From positions 62,001 through 126,000 of the forward strand of contig JANRID010000073.1 in assembly GCA_033765305.1 (NCBI GenBank): a DNA stretch of 64,000 bases. The letters run 5' to 3'. The notes beneath the pieces are model-generated. The model was given only the letters and a program-made list of their open reading frames with translations. It had not been told where the DNA came from and did no database searches. Positions 30,651-38,518 of this stretch are shown piece after piece. The position numbers and the translations under genes are program-made. Within the stretch, counting starts at the first letter, position 1, and each line of letters starts with the position of its first letter. This DNA comes from RDXT01 sp033765305 (GTDB lineage Bacteria > Bacteroidota > Bacteroidia > J057).

Positions 30651-33600
30651 TCAGTAGCGGCTGAGGGCATACAGATGCACGCGGTGGCGGCCGCTGCTGC
30701 CGCGCACAGCTGCCAGGATGCGCTCGCCGTCCGGCGTAAAGGCTGCTGCCCGCACAGCAAAGTCGAATCCGAGCTGCAGCACGGTCTCCCGCGCTGCGTT
30801 CCATACCCGGATGCTCCGGTCGTAGGATGCGCTGAGCAGATACTGCCCGTCCGGAGAAAAGGCCACCTGGCTCACCCAGTCGCTGTGCCCGCTCAGGGTG
30901 TAGAGCGGCTGCACCGGCGTCCGCTGGAGGCCGAAGACCTGAATGCCCGGATTCCGGCTCCCGGCAGCCAGCCGCTTGCCGTCGGGCGAAAACGCAATGC
31001 TCAGCACGACCGAGCGCACCGGCACACGGGTCTGCAGCTGGCCGTCGAGGCTGTAGATCCGGATCCAGCCGTCCTCGCTGCCGGCTGCGATGCGCCCGCC
31101 GGACGGGTCGAAGGCCAGGCTCGTAAGGGCGCCGCCCGCGTCGCGGACGGTGCTGAGCAGCCGGCCCTCCGGCACGCTCCAGAGATACAGCACCCGGTCG
31201 TCGCCGCCCGCCGCCAGCAGGCGGCCGTCGCGGGAGAAGGCCAGCGTGCGGATGGCTCCGCGCGCCTGCGCAAACGTGCGCTGCAGCGCGCCGTCCACGC
31301 TCCATACCCGCACCAGGCTGTCGGCGCAGCCGGTCGCGATGAGCCTCGAATCCGGCGCAAACCCCAGCGCATAGACGGCGGCCGGATGCCGCAGCGCGTT
31401 CCGCATCTGCTCGCCCCCGGGCCCGGCGAGCTGCACCATGCCGCTGGCCATGCCTACCGCCAGATACGACCCGTCCGGCGAGGCGGCTACCGCCTCGGCT
31501 TCCGTCCGCATGGCCGCCAGTGCTGCCGCAGGCAGTTCGTCGGCACGCCAGGTTTCTGCCGGGCAGCGGCGCCCGGGCAGGGAGGCAGGCACGCAGGCGC
31601 CGCTCCGGTCGATGAGGTAGGATACGCCCCACCGGCTCACCCGCGCATATGCGCCCTCGAAGGGCGCGGCCCGCTCGAACCGCTGGCCGGGAAAGGCTTC
31701 CGCACCGCTGAAATCCGCATACAAATAGGTGCCGTTCTGCGAAACCACCGCCAGGGGGCGCTGGCCCGCCGGGGTCTTGCGGCGGTCTTCAGGCTCCGGA
31801 GCGGCATCGTAGCGCGGCGGCAGCACCCATTGGCCCTCCGGACCGATCAGGCCCCAGCGCCCTCCGGACTGCACGGCGGCTGTTCCCTGCCGGAAATCCC
31901 CGGCCGCTTCGTATGCCGGCCGGATGAGCATCCGCAGCGATCCGTCGATGTAGCCCCAGGCGCCGCCGGTGCGCACCGCTGCCCTGCCCTCCGAGAAGGG
32001 CTTGGCCTGGTCGAACAGCTGCTCCTGCAGGGTGCCCGCCTCGTCGATATAGCCGTACTTGCCGCCCCGCTTCACCAGGGCCCATCCTTCGGAAAAATCG
32101 CTGATGTACAGCAGGTCCTCCGGAGCATTGGAAATGCCCTCGGGCGCCTCGTCGCTCACCAGGGCCGGCTCCGCTGCCGGCGCCTGCCCGTCGAGGACCT
32201 GCAGGATGCGGTCCAGCCCTCTCCGGGCAGTCTCGTCCACATTGCCGCGGGTTGCCAGCTCATCCACCCGCGGGCGCAGCGCCTCGCGGCTGGCAAGAAA
32301 GGCGGTGGTGTCCAGCCGCCGGATCCGGTCCAGCCGCTCCACTGCCAGGCTGAACTTGTTGGCCTGCTCGTTTCCCTGGGTACGCAGGCCCTTTTCCGCC
32401 AGGATCATAGCTTCGGCATACAGGGCCTGCGGCGGGGGCGCATCGGCCTGTGCCGCCGCACGGAAGGCGGCCTCCGCCTTGACGGCTTCCTGGGCTGCGG
32501 CGAGCAGCAGCCCCTCGTTGAACCGTGCGTGCGAGGCGATCCGTTCGAGTTCGCGCCGGCCCTGCGCCGACTGGCTGCTGTCTGCGCCGAACGACTCGGC
32601 TGCCAGGGCGATCTGGTCGAAGCGCTGAAGTGCGCCTGCGCTGTCGCCCGTCTGCCAGCGGATCCAGGCCAGGTTGTAGTCGGGAGCCAGATAGGCACGG
32701 CGGCCCAGCTGCTCGCGCAGGGCTGCCGACTGCTCCAGCAGGCTTCGGGCCTCCTCGTACTGGCCGGCTTCTGCCAGGCGTGCGCCGGCCATGTTGAAAA
32801 ACCGCATGCGCTCCTGCCGGGTGGAGAGAAAGTAGCGCTCGCCCCCGAAGTTGTACAGCCGGGTGATCCGGGCCAGATCCAGGGTGGCCAGCAGCAGCAG
32901 GGTGCAGAGCACCGCCAGGGCGCCCCGCGCCCAGGTTCGCAGGCCCAGGGCGGGAATGCCCTGCCAGAACAGCGCCTGCCGGAGCCAGCCCGGCCACACC
33001 CAGCCCAAGCCTGGCAGCGGAGCCTGCGCCAGGTACCGGATCAGCGTTTCGTCGTGGATCTCGTGGTTGAGGGCGTAATCCTGTGCCCTGAGCATCAGCC
33101 TGAGCCGCTGAACGAGCCGCCCGGAGAGCTGTGCCTCCTGCGCAGCTACGCGCAGGCGGTGCTCTTCGGCGGCGTAGGATCCGGCCGGCGGCGGCGACTG
33201 CCGCACGACGCGCAGAATGGTTTCCCGCGCCAGGCGGAGCCCCTCGGGATCCAGTTCATCCACCAGCCGCAGGCGGATGTCCTCCGGAATAAGCCCTTCC
33301 TGAAACCACGGCAGGCTGATCAGCTTGAAGAGCCGCTGCGGCTCGATCAGGAGCTGGCTGCTGCGTTCGCCGAAGGCTTCGCCCAGGGCCAGGGTCAGGT
33401 TCCAGGACAGCTCCGGGTATACGGCACAGGCGCAGAGCCAGTGGTATTCGGCCTGTCCGCTGAAGGGCGAGCGGACGAGCGCGCCGCGCTCGGTGCGCGA
33501 GTCGAAGTATCCCTGCAGCGCAAGCTCAGGCTGCGGGCCTTCAGTATCCGGGAGTTCCGGGTACGGATTCTGGAGAATCCAGTGCTGAGGCGGCGGGGCG

Positions 33601-34643
33601 GCACCGCCTTCGAGCAGGGCCGGCAGCAGGGCAAAGGCTTCGGCCGTGGTCGGCAGCACGCTGAACAGGCTGCCGAGCTCCTGCTCGTGCCGGCCCCAGC
33701 GGGCCGGATTGCGCGGCGTAGCAAGCACCCGCACCGGCCATTGGGCAAATACGCTCGTCCAGCCTGAACGCTCATCGGTCACCGGATCGAATAGCGCCTC
33801 GCCTGTGCCGATCAGGATCAGCCGGGCATCCGGATGCTGGCGGGCCAGCGTATCCAGATACACCTCCGATTCGAAGCGGGTGTGCCAGCAGATCCTGGGG
33901 TCGCCTTCGTAGAAATAGCGGGTCACCGGAACGGCCTGCCGGCCCAGTTCGAGCACCAGCTGGTCGAAGAGCATCGTCTGGTGATCGCGGGGACTGCGCT
34001 GTTCGATGAGCACGAGGTATCCCGGCGCGTCTGCTGCAGCTGCCTGCTGGAGCTGCCGTGCCGCCTCCTGAAACCGGGCTTCCGAGTACAGCGGGGCTCC
34101 GTTTCCAGGCTGCGGCTGCCAGACCAGCGGCGGGTGCAGCGCCCGCTCCTGGCGCAGGATGTAGGACCGTCGCTGCTTCCGGTACACATCGTAAAACCAG
34201 AAAGCGGTGAACATCAGGAAAATCAGTGCCAGCTTGAGGACAAATCCGTACTGCTGGTACCAGTCGGCCTTCAGGTGGTTCAGATCTTCATAGACAGGCG
34301 GTGCAGGCTCCAGGGTCCGGGAATCGAAGAGCAGCCAGGGGCCGGAGGCAGCGGCGGGCGGCGGCTGCTTCCGGGGCGGCACCGGGTCCTGCGCAGCGGT
34401 GGAGGCATTCCCGGAGCCCAGCATGCAGTTCCAGACTGCGGCCACGCTGGCCTGCTGCCTGCCTGCGAGGAGGTCGAGATAGCAGTCCATCGCCCGGATG
34501 CCTGCCCAGCCGAAGGCAGCTGTGAGCAGCAGCTGCAGCAGCAGGTAAAACCGGCGCCGCACCAGCAGGCGCGCAAGCCAGTGCTGCCTGGGAGGCGCAG
34601 CGGCTGCCGGGCTGGGAGGGGAGTTCGGAGTCATGCGGAGCAC
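30651..34643 (-). CDS. Membrane protein with TPR, WG-repeat and WD40 propeller domains
   Basis: A 1330-residue protein (ATG 34643, or 34634 three codons in). In order: a Pro/Ala-rich start, membrane helix 1 (about 31-50), a Pro-rich loop, helix 2 (about 133-152), a Rossmann-like alpha/beta region (about 205-310; YLVLIEQRSPRDHQ, LILIGTGEALF), a helical region, helix 3 (about 572-592), TPR-like helices (about 605-790), WG/KWG repeats (about 852-1012; KYGYIDEAG, AWGYIDG, RWGLIGPEG) and a seven-blade WD40 propeller (about 1048-1330; ASPDGSYLAVG, AFSPDGQYLLSASYDRSIRVW). It looks like a sensor or scaffold, not an enzyme. It starts 18 bp after the CHAT protease gene and ends at a terminator, so the two form one unit. 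A role with the protease in sensing damage or invaders is inference. Confidence 0.85.
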   Translation of the reverse strand: MLRMTPNSPPSPAAAAPPRQHWLARLLVRRRFYLLLQLLLTAAFGWAGIRAMDCYLDLLAGRQQASVAAVWNCMLGSGNASTAAQDPVPPRKQPPPAAASGPWLLFDSRTLEPAPPVYEDLNHLKADWYQQYGFVLKLALIFLMFTAFWFYDVYRKQRRSYILRQERALHPPLVWQPQPGNGAPLYSEARFQEAARQLQQAAAADAPGYLVLIEQRSPRDHQTMLFDQLVLELGRQAVPVTRYFYEGDPRICWHTRFESEVYLDTLARQHPDARLILIGTGEALFDPVTDERSGWTSVFAQWPVRVLATPRNPARWGRHEQELGSLFSVLPTTAEAFALLPALLEGGAAPPPQHWILQNPYPELPDTEGPQPELALQGYFDSRTERGALVRSPFSGQAEYHWLCACAVYPELSWNLTLALGEAFGERSSQLLIEPQRLFKLISLPWFQEGLIPEDIRLRLVDELDPEGLRLARETILRVVRQSPPPAGSYAAEEHRLRVAAQEAQLSGRLVQRLRLMLRAQDYALNHEIHDETLIRYLAQAPLPGLGWVWPGWLRQALFWQGIPALGLRTWARGALAVLCTLLLLATLDLARITRLYNFGGERYFLSTRQERMRFFNMAGARLAEAGQYEEARSLLEQSAALREQLGRRAYLAPDYNLAWIRWQTGDSAGALQRFDQIALAAESFGADSSQSAQGRRELERIASHARFNEGLLLAAAQEAVKAEAAFRAAAQADAPPPQALYAEAMILAEKGLRTQGNEQANKFSLAVERLDRIRRLDTTAFLASREALRPRVDELATRGNVDETARRGLDRILQVLDGQAPAAEPALVSDEAPEGISNAPEDLLYISDFSEGWALVKRGGKYGYIDEAGTLQEQLFDQAKPFSEGRAAVRTGGAWGYIDGSLRMLIRPAYEAAGDFRQGTAAVQSGGRWGLIGPEGQWVLPPRYDAAPEPEDRRKTPAGQRPLAVVSQNGTYLYADFSGAEAFPGQRFERAAPFEGAYARVSRWGVSYLIDRSGACVPASLPGRRCPAETWRADELPAAALAAMRTEAEAVAASPDGSYLAVGMASGMVQLAGPGGEQMRNALRHPAAVYALGFAPDSRLIATGCADSLVRVWSVDGALQRTFAQARGAIRTLAFSRDGRLLAAGGDDRVLYLWSVPEGRLLSTVRDAGGALTSLAFDPSGGRIAAGSEDGWIRIYSLDGQLQTRVPVRSVVLSIAFSPDGKRLAAGSRNPGIQVFGLQRTPVQPLYTLSGHSDWVSQVAFSPDGQYLLSASYDRSIRVWNAARETVLQLGFDFAVRAAAFTPDGERILAAVRGSSGRHRVHLYALSRY

Positions 34644-34661
34644 AGGGTCATCGGTCCGGGA

Positions 34662-36131
34662 TCAGATTTCGCTGGGGCGTCGTTCGAGGGCTTCCACGGC
34701 TTCCCGCAGCTTGCGCTCGACCTGTTCCATCGGCAAACGGCGGTGCACATCTGCGCCGAACAATTCTCCGGGCAGCGACTGGAGCGTATCGGGGTAGTAT
34801 TCCTCCACCCATTCGGCTACTTCCTCATAGGTGATGGGCTTGAGTTCTTTGAGCATGGTCACCCGGTCGGGGTAGCGGGATTCCAGGCGGTAGAGCGCAT
34901 CCTGAATACGCTGCCGGCGGTTGGGGCGGGCAAAGACGCGCTCCAGCCAGTTGGGGGCCTCGGCGGGGTAGGTCAGCAGCAGAAAGAGCAGGATGCGGGG
35001 CCCGTCGGCCTGCGCTTCGAGCCCCCAGAATTCATTCAGGTACCATTCGAGCAGCAGCGGGGCGGTGAGATCCCATTTTTCGCCCGAAATCTGATGCTGA
35101 AACAGGATGGTGCCGCTGCGCATGCCGGGCATCGGCAGCAGATCGGCAGCTTTCCACCCGTTTCCATAGGCGGCGGGCAGGTCCAGGGAAATGGCCAGGC
35201 TGCGCAGCAGGTTGCGCTGGCGCATGCCCAGGTCGCCGGTGGAAGGCCAGTCGCGCACCTCGTACCGCCGCACAATGCCGCCTTCGGCGCCGAAGTGCCG
35301 CTCGGAGAAATAAGCCGCTTCCACCCGGCGGAAGCGCTCCGCCAGGCTGCGGGGCCGCTCAGCCCGTTCGCCATGGATGACCACCAGATGCGGCTGGGCC
35401 GGCTGGCCCGAGAGCAGCCCCTCCAGCCGCTCGCGGAACAGCTCCACCTGCCGGTCGCGGTTGCACAGCAGCGGCACCACCAGCCCGTTGTGCCAGGCGC
35501 GGCCCGAAGCCAGCCGCCACGTGAAGTGGCTGCCGAAGCGCATCCACGGAAAGCCCGCCTCCTCCGGCTCGCCGTGAAACAGGCTCCGAAGGTCGCTGCC
35601 CTGCACCAGCTCCGTCTGAACGCGGATCTCCGCATCCAGAAACGCCCGGTCCAGCGTCTGGCCCTGGGCAAGCCGCTCGTAGAACCGCATCGCGAAGCGG
35701 GCCGCAGCCTCGTCGCTGATGGCGGCGGAGGTCCCCACCGCCGCCGGAATGCCCGCAGCTGCCAGCGCCTTGCCGTGCGCAGCCGTGCTGCATCCGTTCA
35801 GAAAAACGAAACGGAGCCCCTGCTGCTGCGCCAGCAGCCGCGCAAAGCCTTCCAGACCGGCTGGCCCCGATTCGAGCATCAGCCGGAGGCTGTCCGCATG
35901 GCCGGCATAATGAAACAGCTGGATCTGCCCGGGATAGAGGTCGAAGGCCGCCGTCAGGTCGTCGAGCGTGGCATTGGGCCGCACGTCGATCAGGTACTGG
36001 CTGCCCAGCTGCTGCTCCAGGCTGCGCCGGATGCCGCGCACCTCTGCCGCCAGGTCGCGCAGATAGCGCGCCGGATCGTGGCGTTCGTTGGCGTAGGCCA
36101 GCAGGAGGACAGGACGGCGGGACTCTGGCAT
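34662..36131 (-). CDS. CHAT-domain (caspase-like) protease with STAND-like C-terminal domain
   Basis: A 489-residue protein. Residues about 5-200 form a CHAT peptidase: strand PVLLLAYANERHDPARYL, then the catalytic dyad His78 (LFHYAGHAD) and Cys114 (VFLNGCSTA), then GIPAAVGTSAAISDEAA and FYERLAQGQTLDRAFLDA, all family hallmarks. Residues about 245-460 resemble a STAND/AAA-type NTPase core whose P-loop is degenerate: the first strand reads HLVVIHGERAERPRSL with no GxxxxGK[ST], while a Walker-B-like strand (ILLFLLLTYP) and a sensor-type KPITYEEVAEWVEEY remain. CHAT proteases act in Craspase and gasdermin systems; here the partner is probably the adjacent WD40 protein. The start at 36131 replaces a longer frame to 36206 that reaches over the promoter region. 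Confidence 0.87.
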   Translation of the reverse strand: MPESRRPVLLLAYANERHDPARYLRDLAAEVRGIRRSLEQQLGSQYLIDVRPNATLDDLTAAFDLYPGQIQLFHYAGHADSLRLMLESGPAGLEGFARLLAQQQGLRFVFLNGCSTAAHGKALAAAGIPAAVGTSAAISDEAAARFAMRFYERLAQGQTLDRAFLDAEIRVQTELVQGSDLRSLFHGEPEEAGFPWMRFGSHFTWRLASGRAWHNGLVVPLLCNRDRQVELFRERLEGLLSGQPAQPHLVVIHGERAERPRSLAERFRRVEAAYFSERHFGAEGGIVRRYEVRDWPSTGDLGMRQRNLLRSLAISLDLPAAYGNGWKAADLLPMPGMRSGTILFQHQISGEKWDLTAPLLLEWYLNEFWGLEAQADGPRILLFLLLTYPAEAPNWLERVFARPNRRQRIQDALYRLESRYPDRVTMLKELKPITYEEVAEWVEEYYPDTLQSLPGELFGADVHRRLPMEQVERKLREAVEALERRPSEI

Positions 36132-36247
36132 AGGGTCAATTCCCGAATAAAACGAATTTTTCCGGCACGCTGTCAGCAGGACTGCAAAATTGCGCCCCGC
36201 CTGCACCTGCAGGGTGCTAAACGGTTCACTTTTCTACGGCAAAATCG

Positions 36248-36255
36248 TACCTTTC
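36248..36255 (+). promoter_or_regulatory. Possible -7 box of the transaldolase promoter
   Basis: TACCTTTC (one mismatch to TAnnTTTG), 20 bp after TTC at 36225-36227, lies 35 bp before the ATG at 36291 in the divergent region shared with the CHAT gene. Confidence 0.4.
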
Positions 36256-36290
36256 GATCGGATTCAACACCACCTGTTATTCTGATCCGC

Positions 36291-36950
36291 ATGAAATTTT
36301 TCATCGATACCGCCAACCTCGACGAGATCCGGGAAGCCAGCGAAATGGGCATTCTGGACGGTGTCACGACCAACCCCTCCCTCATGGCCAAGGTAGGCGT
36401 GCAGGAACCCCGCGCGCATTACCTCCGCATCTGCGAACTCGTGGACGGCGATGTGAGCGCCGAGGTGATCTCCACCGACTACGAAGGCATCATCCGCGAA
36501 GGCCGCGAGCTGGCTGCCATCCACCCCAACATCACGGTGAAAATTCCCATGATCAAGGAAGGGGTCAAAGCCATCAGAACCCTTTCCTCCGAAGGGATCA
36601 AGATCAACTGCACCCTGATTTTCACCCCGATTCAGGCCCTCGTGGCAGCCAAAGCCGGCGCCAAGTACGTGAGCCCCTTCATCGGACGTCTCGATGACAT
36701 CGGCCACGATGGCATGGAACTGATCCACGACATCCGCGAGATCTTCGACAACTACGGCATCGAGACCATGATCCTCGCCGCCAGCGTCCGCCACAATCAG
36801 CACCTGCTCTCCTGCGCCCTGGCCGGCGCCGATGTGGCTACCATGCCCTTCCAGGTCATCGACGGCATGCTCAAGCACCCCCTCACCGACAGCGGGCTGG
36901 AAAAATTCCTCGCCGACCACGCCAAGGCCAAGGCTGCCATGAAATCCTGA
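36291..36950 (+). CDS. tal: Transaldolase, TalC/FSA-like small subfamily
   Basis: A 219-residue class I aldolase of the small transaldolase family. It starts MKFFIDTANLDEIREA; the Schiff-base Lys is in VKIPM (about residue 85), with GVTTNPSLMAK, KINCTLIFT and the C-terminal GADVATMPFQVI. The segment SPFIGRLDDIG has Phe where fructose-6-phosphate aldolases carry the diagnostic Tyr, favouring true transaldolase activity in the non-oxidative pentose phosphate pathway. Erythrose-4-phosphate from this pathway also feeds DAHP synthase. The start at 36291 is certain; a much longer overlapping open frame upstream is antisense to the CHAT/WD40 genes. Confidence 0.92.
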   Translation: MKFFIDTANLDEIREASEMGILDGVTTNPSLMAKVGVQEPRAHYLRICELVDGDVSAEVISTDYEGIIREGRELAAIHPNITVKIPMIKEGVKAIRTLSSEGIKINCTLIFTPIQALVAAKAGAKYVSPFIGRLDDIGHDGMELIHDIREIFDNYGIETMILAASVRHNQHLLSCALAGADVATMPFQVIDGMLKHPLTDSGLEKFLADHAKAKAAMKS

Positions 36951-36959
36951 TCTGTTGCG

Positions 36960-36967
36960 TATCTTTG
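36960..36967 (+). promoter_or_regulatory. -7 box of DUF423-pnuC-nadR promoter
   Basis: TATCTTTG is a perfect TAnnTTTG match, 11 bp after the transaldolase stop and 58 bp before the DUF423 ATG. No good -33 box is visible. A 10-bp hairpin begins right behind it. Confidence 0.5.
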
Positions 36968-36968
36968 C

Positions 36969-37003
36969 AGCGCAGGCGCCGCCTCCGGGCAGCCGCCTGC
37001 GCT
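36969..37003 (+). other. Hairpin at the 5' end of the DUF423-pnuC transcript
   Basis: AGCGCAGGCG (36969-36978) pairs perfectly with CGCCTGCGCT (36994-37003) around a 15-nt loop. It is not followed by a T-run (GACATATATATA follows). It is either a 3' hairpin of the transaldolase mRNA or a 5' structure of the next transcript. Confidence 0.6.
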
Positions 37004-37025
37004 GACATATATATACAAACTCGCT

Positions 37026-37409
37026 ATGCAGCAAGCTGTCCGATGGGCCCGCGGCCTGGGCGCGATCTTGGGACTGACAGGGGTGATCGCCGGGGCGCTC
37101 GGCTCGCACGCGCTCGAAAACAGCCTTTCTCCGGATCAGCTCGATGCCTTCGAGACTGCGGTGCGGTTTCAGCTGTTTCATGCCCTGCTGCTGCTCATCC
37201 TGGGCCTCTGGCTGGAGCGCCGCCCCGACGGCCTGCTGCGGGCCTCGGTCTGGCTGACCGTTGCAGGGGTGCTGGCGTTTTCCGGCTCCATTTACCTGCT
37301 GACCCTCACGCCGCTGCGTCCGGGCCTTGTGACGCCCCTCGGCGGGCTCCTGCTCATGGCGGCCTGGGCCTGCCTGATTGCCGCCGCATTCCGCCCCCTG
37401 AAATCCTGA
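37026..37409 (+). CDS. DUF423 family membrane protein
   Basis: A 127-residue protein with four hydrophobic helices and the DUF423 signature: LGLTGVIAGALGSHALEN at the start, VRFQLFHALLLLILG in helix 2, AGVLAFSGSIYLLTL in helix 3 and PLGGLLLMAAWACLI in helix 4. The family (E. coli YgdD-like) has no known activity. It begins the DUF423-pnuC-nadR group: the next ATG is 3 bp after its stop, so translation is probably coupled to pnuC. Whether it helps NAD precursor uptake is not known. Confidence 0.88.
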   Translation: MQQAVRWARGLGAILGLTGVIAGALGSHALENSLSPDQLDAFETAVRFQLFHALLLLILGLWLERRPDGLLRASVWLTVAGVLAFSGSIYLLTLTPLRPGLVTPLGGLLLMAAWACLIAAAFRPLKS

Positions 37410-37412
37410 CGC

Positions 37413-38000
37413 ATGGCCTCCAGCTGGATCGAGTGGACCGCCGTGGTCACGGGCGTGCTCTGTGTGATCTTCAATACCCGCAACAGCGTCTGGGGCTGGC
37501 CTACCGGCCTGATCAGCGTCGGGCTGTATATCTATGTCTTCTTCGCAGCCAAACTCTACGCCGATACCCTGCTGCAGGTGTACTTCGTCGCAACAGGGAT
37601 CTACGGCTGGCACCAATGGCTGCACGGCGGCCAGGCGCATCACGAATTGCCCATCACCCGCCTGAGCCGCCGCGAATGGCTGCAATGGATGGGGCTGGGA
37701 CTGGCTGGCAGCGTTTTGCTGGGCTTTCTCTTCGATACCTACACCGATGCAGCGCTGCCCTGGCCCGATTCCTTCGTCACGGCCTTCAGCTTCATCGCCC
37801 AGTTTCTGCTGGCCCGCCGCAAGCTCGAAAACTGGATCTTCTGGCTCGCCGTGGATGTGGCAGCCATCGGGGTATACTGGGCTAAAGATCTGAAACCCAC
37901 AGCCTTGCTCTATCTCATCTACCTGGGGCTGGCCAGTTACGGGCTGGTGCACTGGCGGCAGCTGGCCCGCAGGACGGAATCGAATCCGAAGCCGCTGTGA
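37413..38000 (+). CDS. pnuC: Nicotinamide riboside transporter PnuC
   Basis: A 195-residue, seven-helix facilitator for nicotinamide riboside. Family motifs are VIFNTRNSVWGWPTGLISV (helix 1-2), QVYFVATGIYGWHQWLHG (helix 3, with the WxxW-type substrate motif region), the WPDSFVTAFSFIAQFLLARR loop and helix, and LENWIFWLAVDVAAIGVY. Uptake is driven by phosphorylation of the riboside inside the cell, which the overlapping downstream kinase can supply: its GTG start lies within the last codons (GTGA overlap). The two genes form a complete salvage route for NAD. Confidence 0.93.
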   Translation: MASSWIEWTAVVTGVLCVIFNTRNSVWGWPTGLISVGLYIYVFFAAKLYADTLLQVYFVATGIYGWHQWLHGGQAHHELPITRLSRREWLQWMGLGLAGSVLLGFLFDTYTDAALPWPDSFVTAFSFIAQFLLARRKLENWIFWLAVDVAAIGVYWAKDLKPTALLYLIYLGLASYGLVHWRQLARRTESNPKPL

Positions 38001-38515
38001 TCCGGCGCATCGCCATCGTAGGCCCGGAATCTACGGGCAAAAGCCTGCTGTCCGCACAGCTGGCGGCGCATTTCGCGGCGCCCTGGGTGCCGGAGCATGC
38101 ACGGGAATACCTCACGCGGCTGGGCCGGCCCTATGCGGAAGCCGATCTGCTGGAAATCGCCCGCGGCCAGCTGGCCCTGGAGGCAGAGATGGAGCAGCAG
38201 GCCGCCGGCTGGCTCTTCTGCGACACCAACCTGCTGGTGATCAAGGTGTGGAGCGAATACAAATACGGGCGCTGCCACCCGGAAATCCTGCAGCGCATGG
38301 CGCTGGACCGCTATGCGCTGCACCTGCTCGCCGACATCGACCTGCCCTGGGAGGACGATCCGCTCCGCGAGCACCCGCACCGCCGGGCGGAGCTGTTCGG
38401 TATCTACCATGCGGAGCTGCGGCAGTCGGGCCTGCCTGCGGCGGTGGTGCGCGGGCTGGGGGAGGAGCGGCTGCAGTCTGCGCTGGAAGCCCTGCGCCTG
38501 CATGGCTTGTGCTGA
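37997..38515 (+). CDS. nadR: NadR-like nicotinamide riboside kinase
   Basis: A 172-residue P-loop kinase similar to the C-terminal ribosylnicotinamide kinase domain of NadR. The Walker A motif is GPESTGKS (residues 9-16), followed by HFAAPWVPEHAREYL (substrate-binding region), LLEIARGQLALEAE, LFCDTNLLVIKVWSEYKYG and DIDLPWEDDPLREHPHRR, all characteristic. The helix-turn-helix and the NMN adenylyltransferase domain of enterobacterial NadR are missing, so it is a stand-alone kinase that traps imported riboside as NMN. GTG start at 37997 overlaps the pnuC stop by four bases, implying translational coupling. It is convergent with the flavoprotein gene, three bases away. Confidence 0.9.
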   Translation: MIRRIAIVGPESTGKSLLSAQLAAHFAAPWVPEHAREYLTRLGRPYAEADLLEIARGQLALEAEMEQQAAGWLFCDTNLLVIKVWSEYKYGRCHPEILQRMALDRYALHLLADIDLPWEDDPLREHPHRRAELFGIYHAELRQSGLPAAVVRGLGEERLQSALEALRLHGLC

Positions 38516-38518
38516 GAC

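Noticed and set aside
30675..33767. Plus-strand 1030-codon frame opposite the WD40/WG gene
   Set aside because: No recognisable domain and composition of an antisense frame; the minus strand shows WD40, WG and TPR repeats.
33834..36950. A 1038-codon plus-strand frame ending in the transaldolase
   Set aside because: The part before 36291 is antisense to the CHAT/WD40 genes; the transaldolase starts at its conserved MKFFIDTA.
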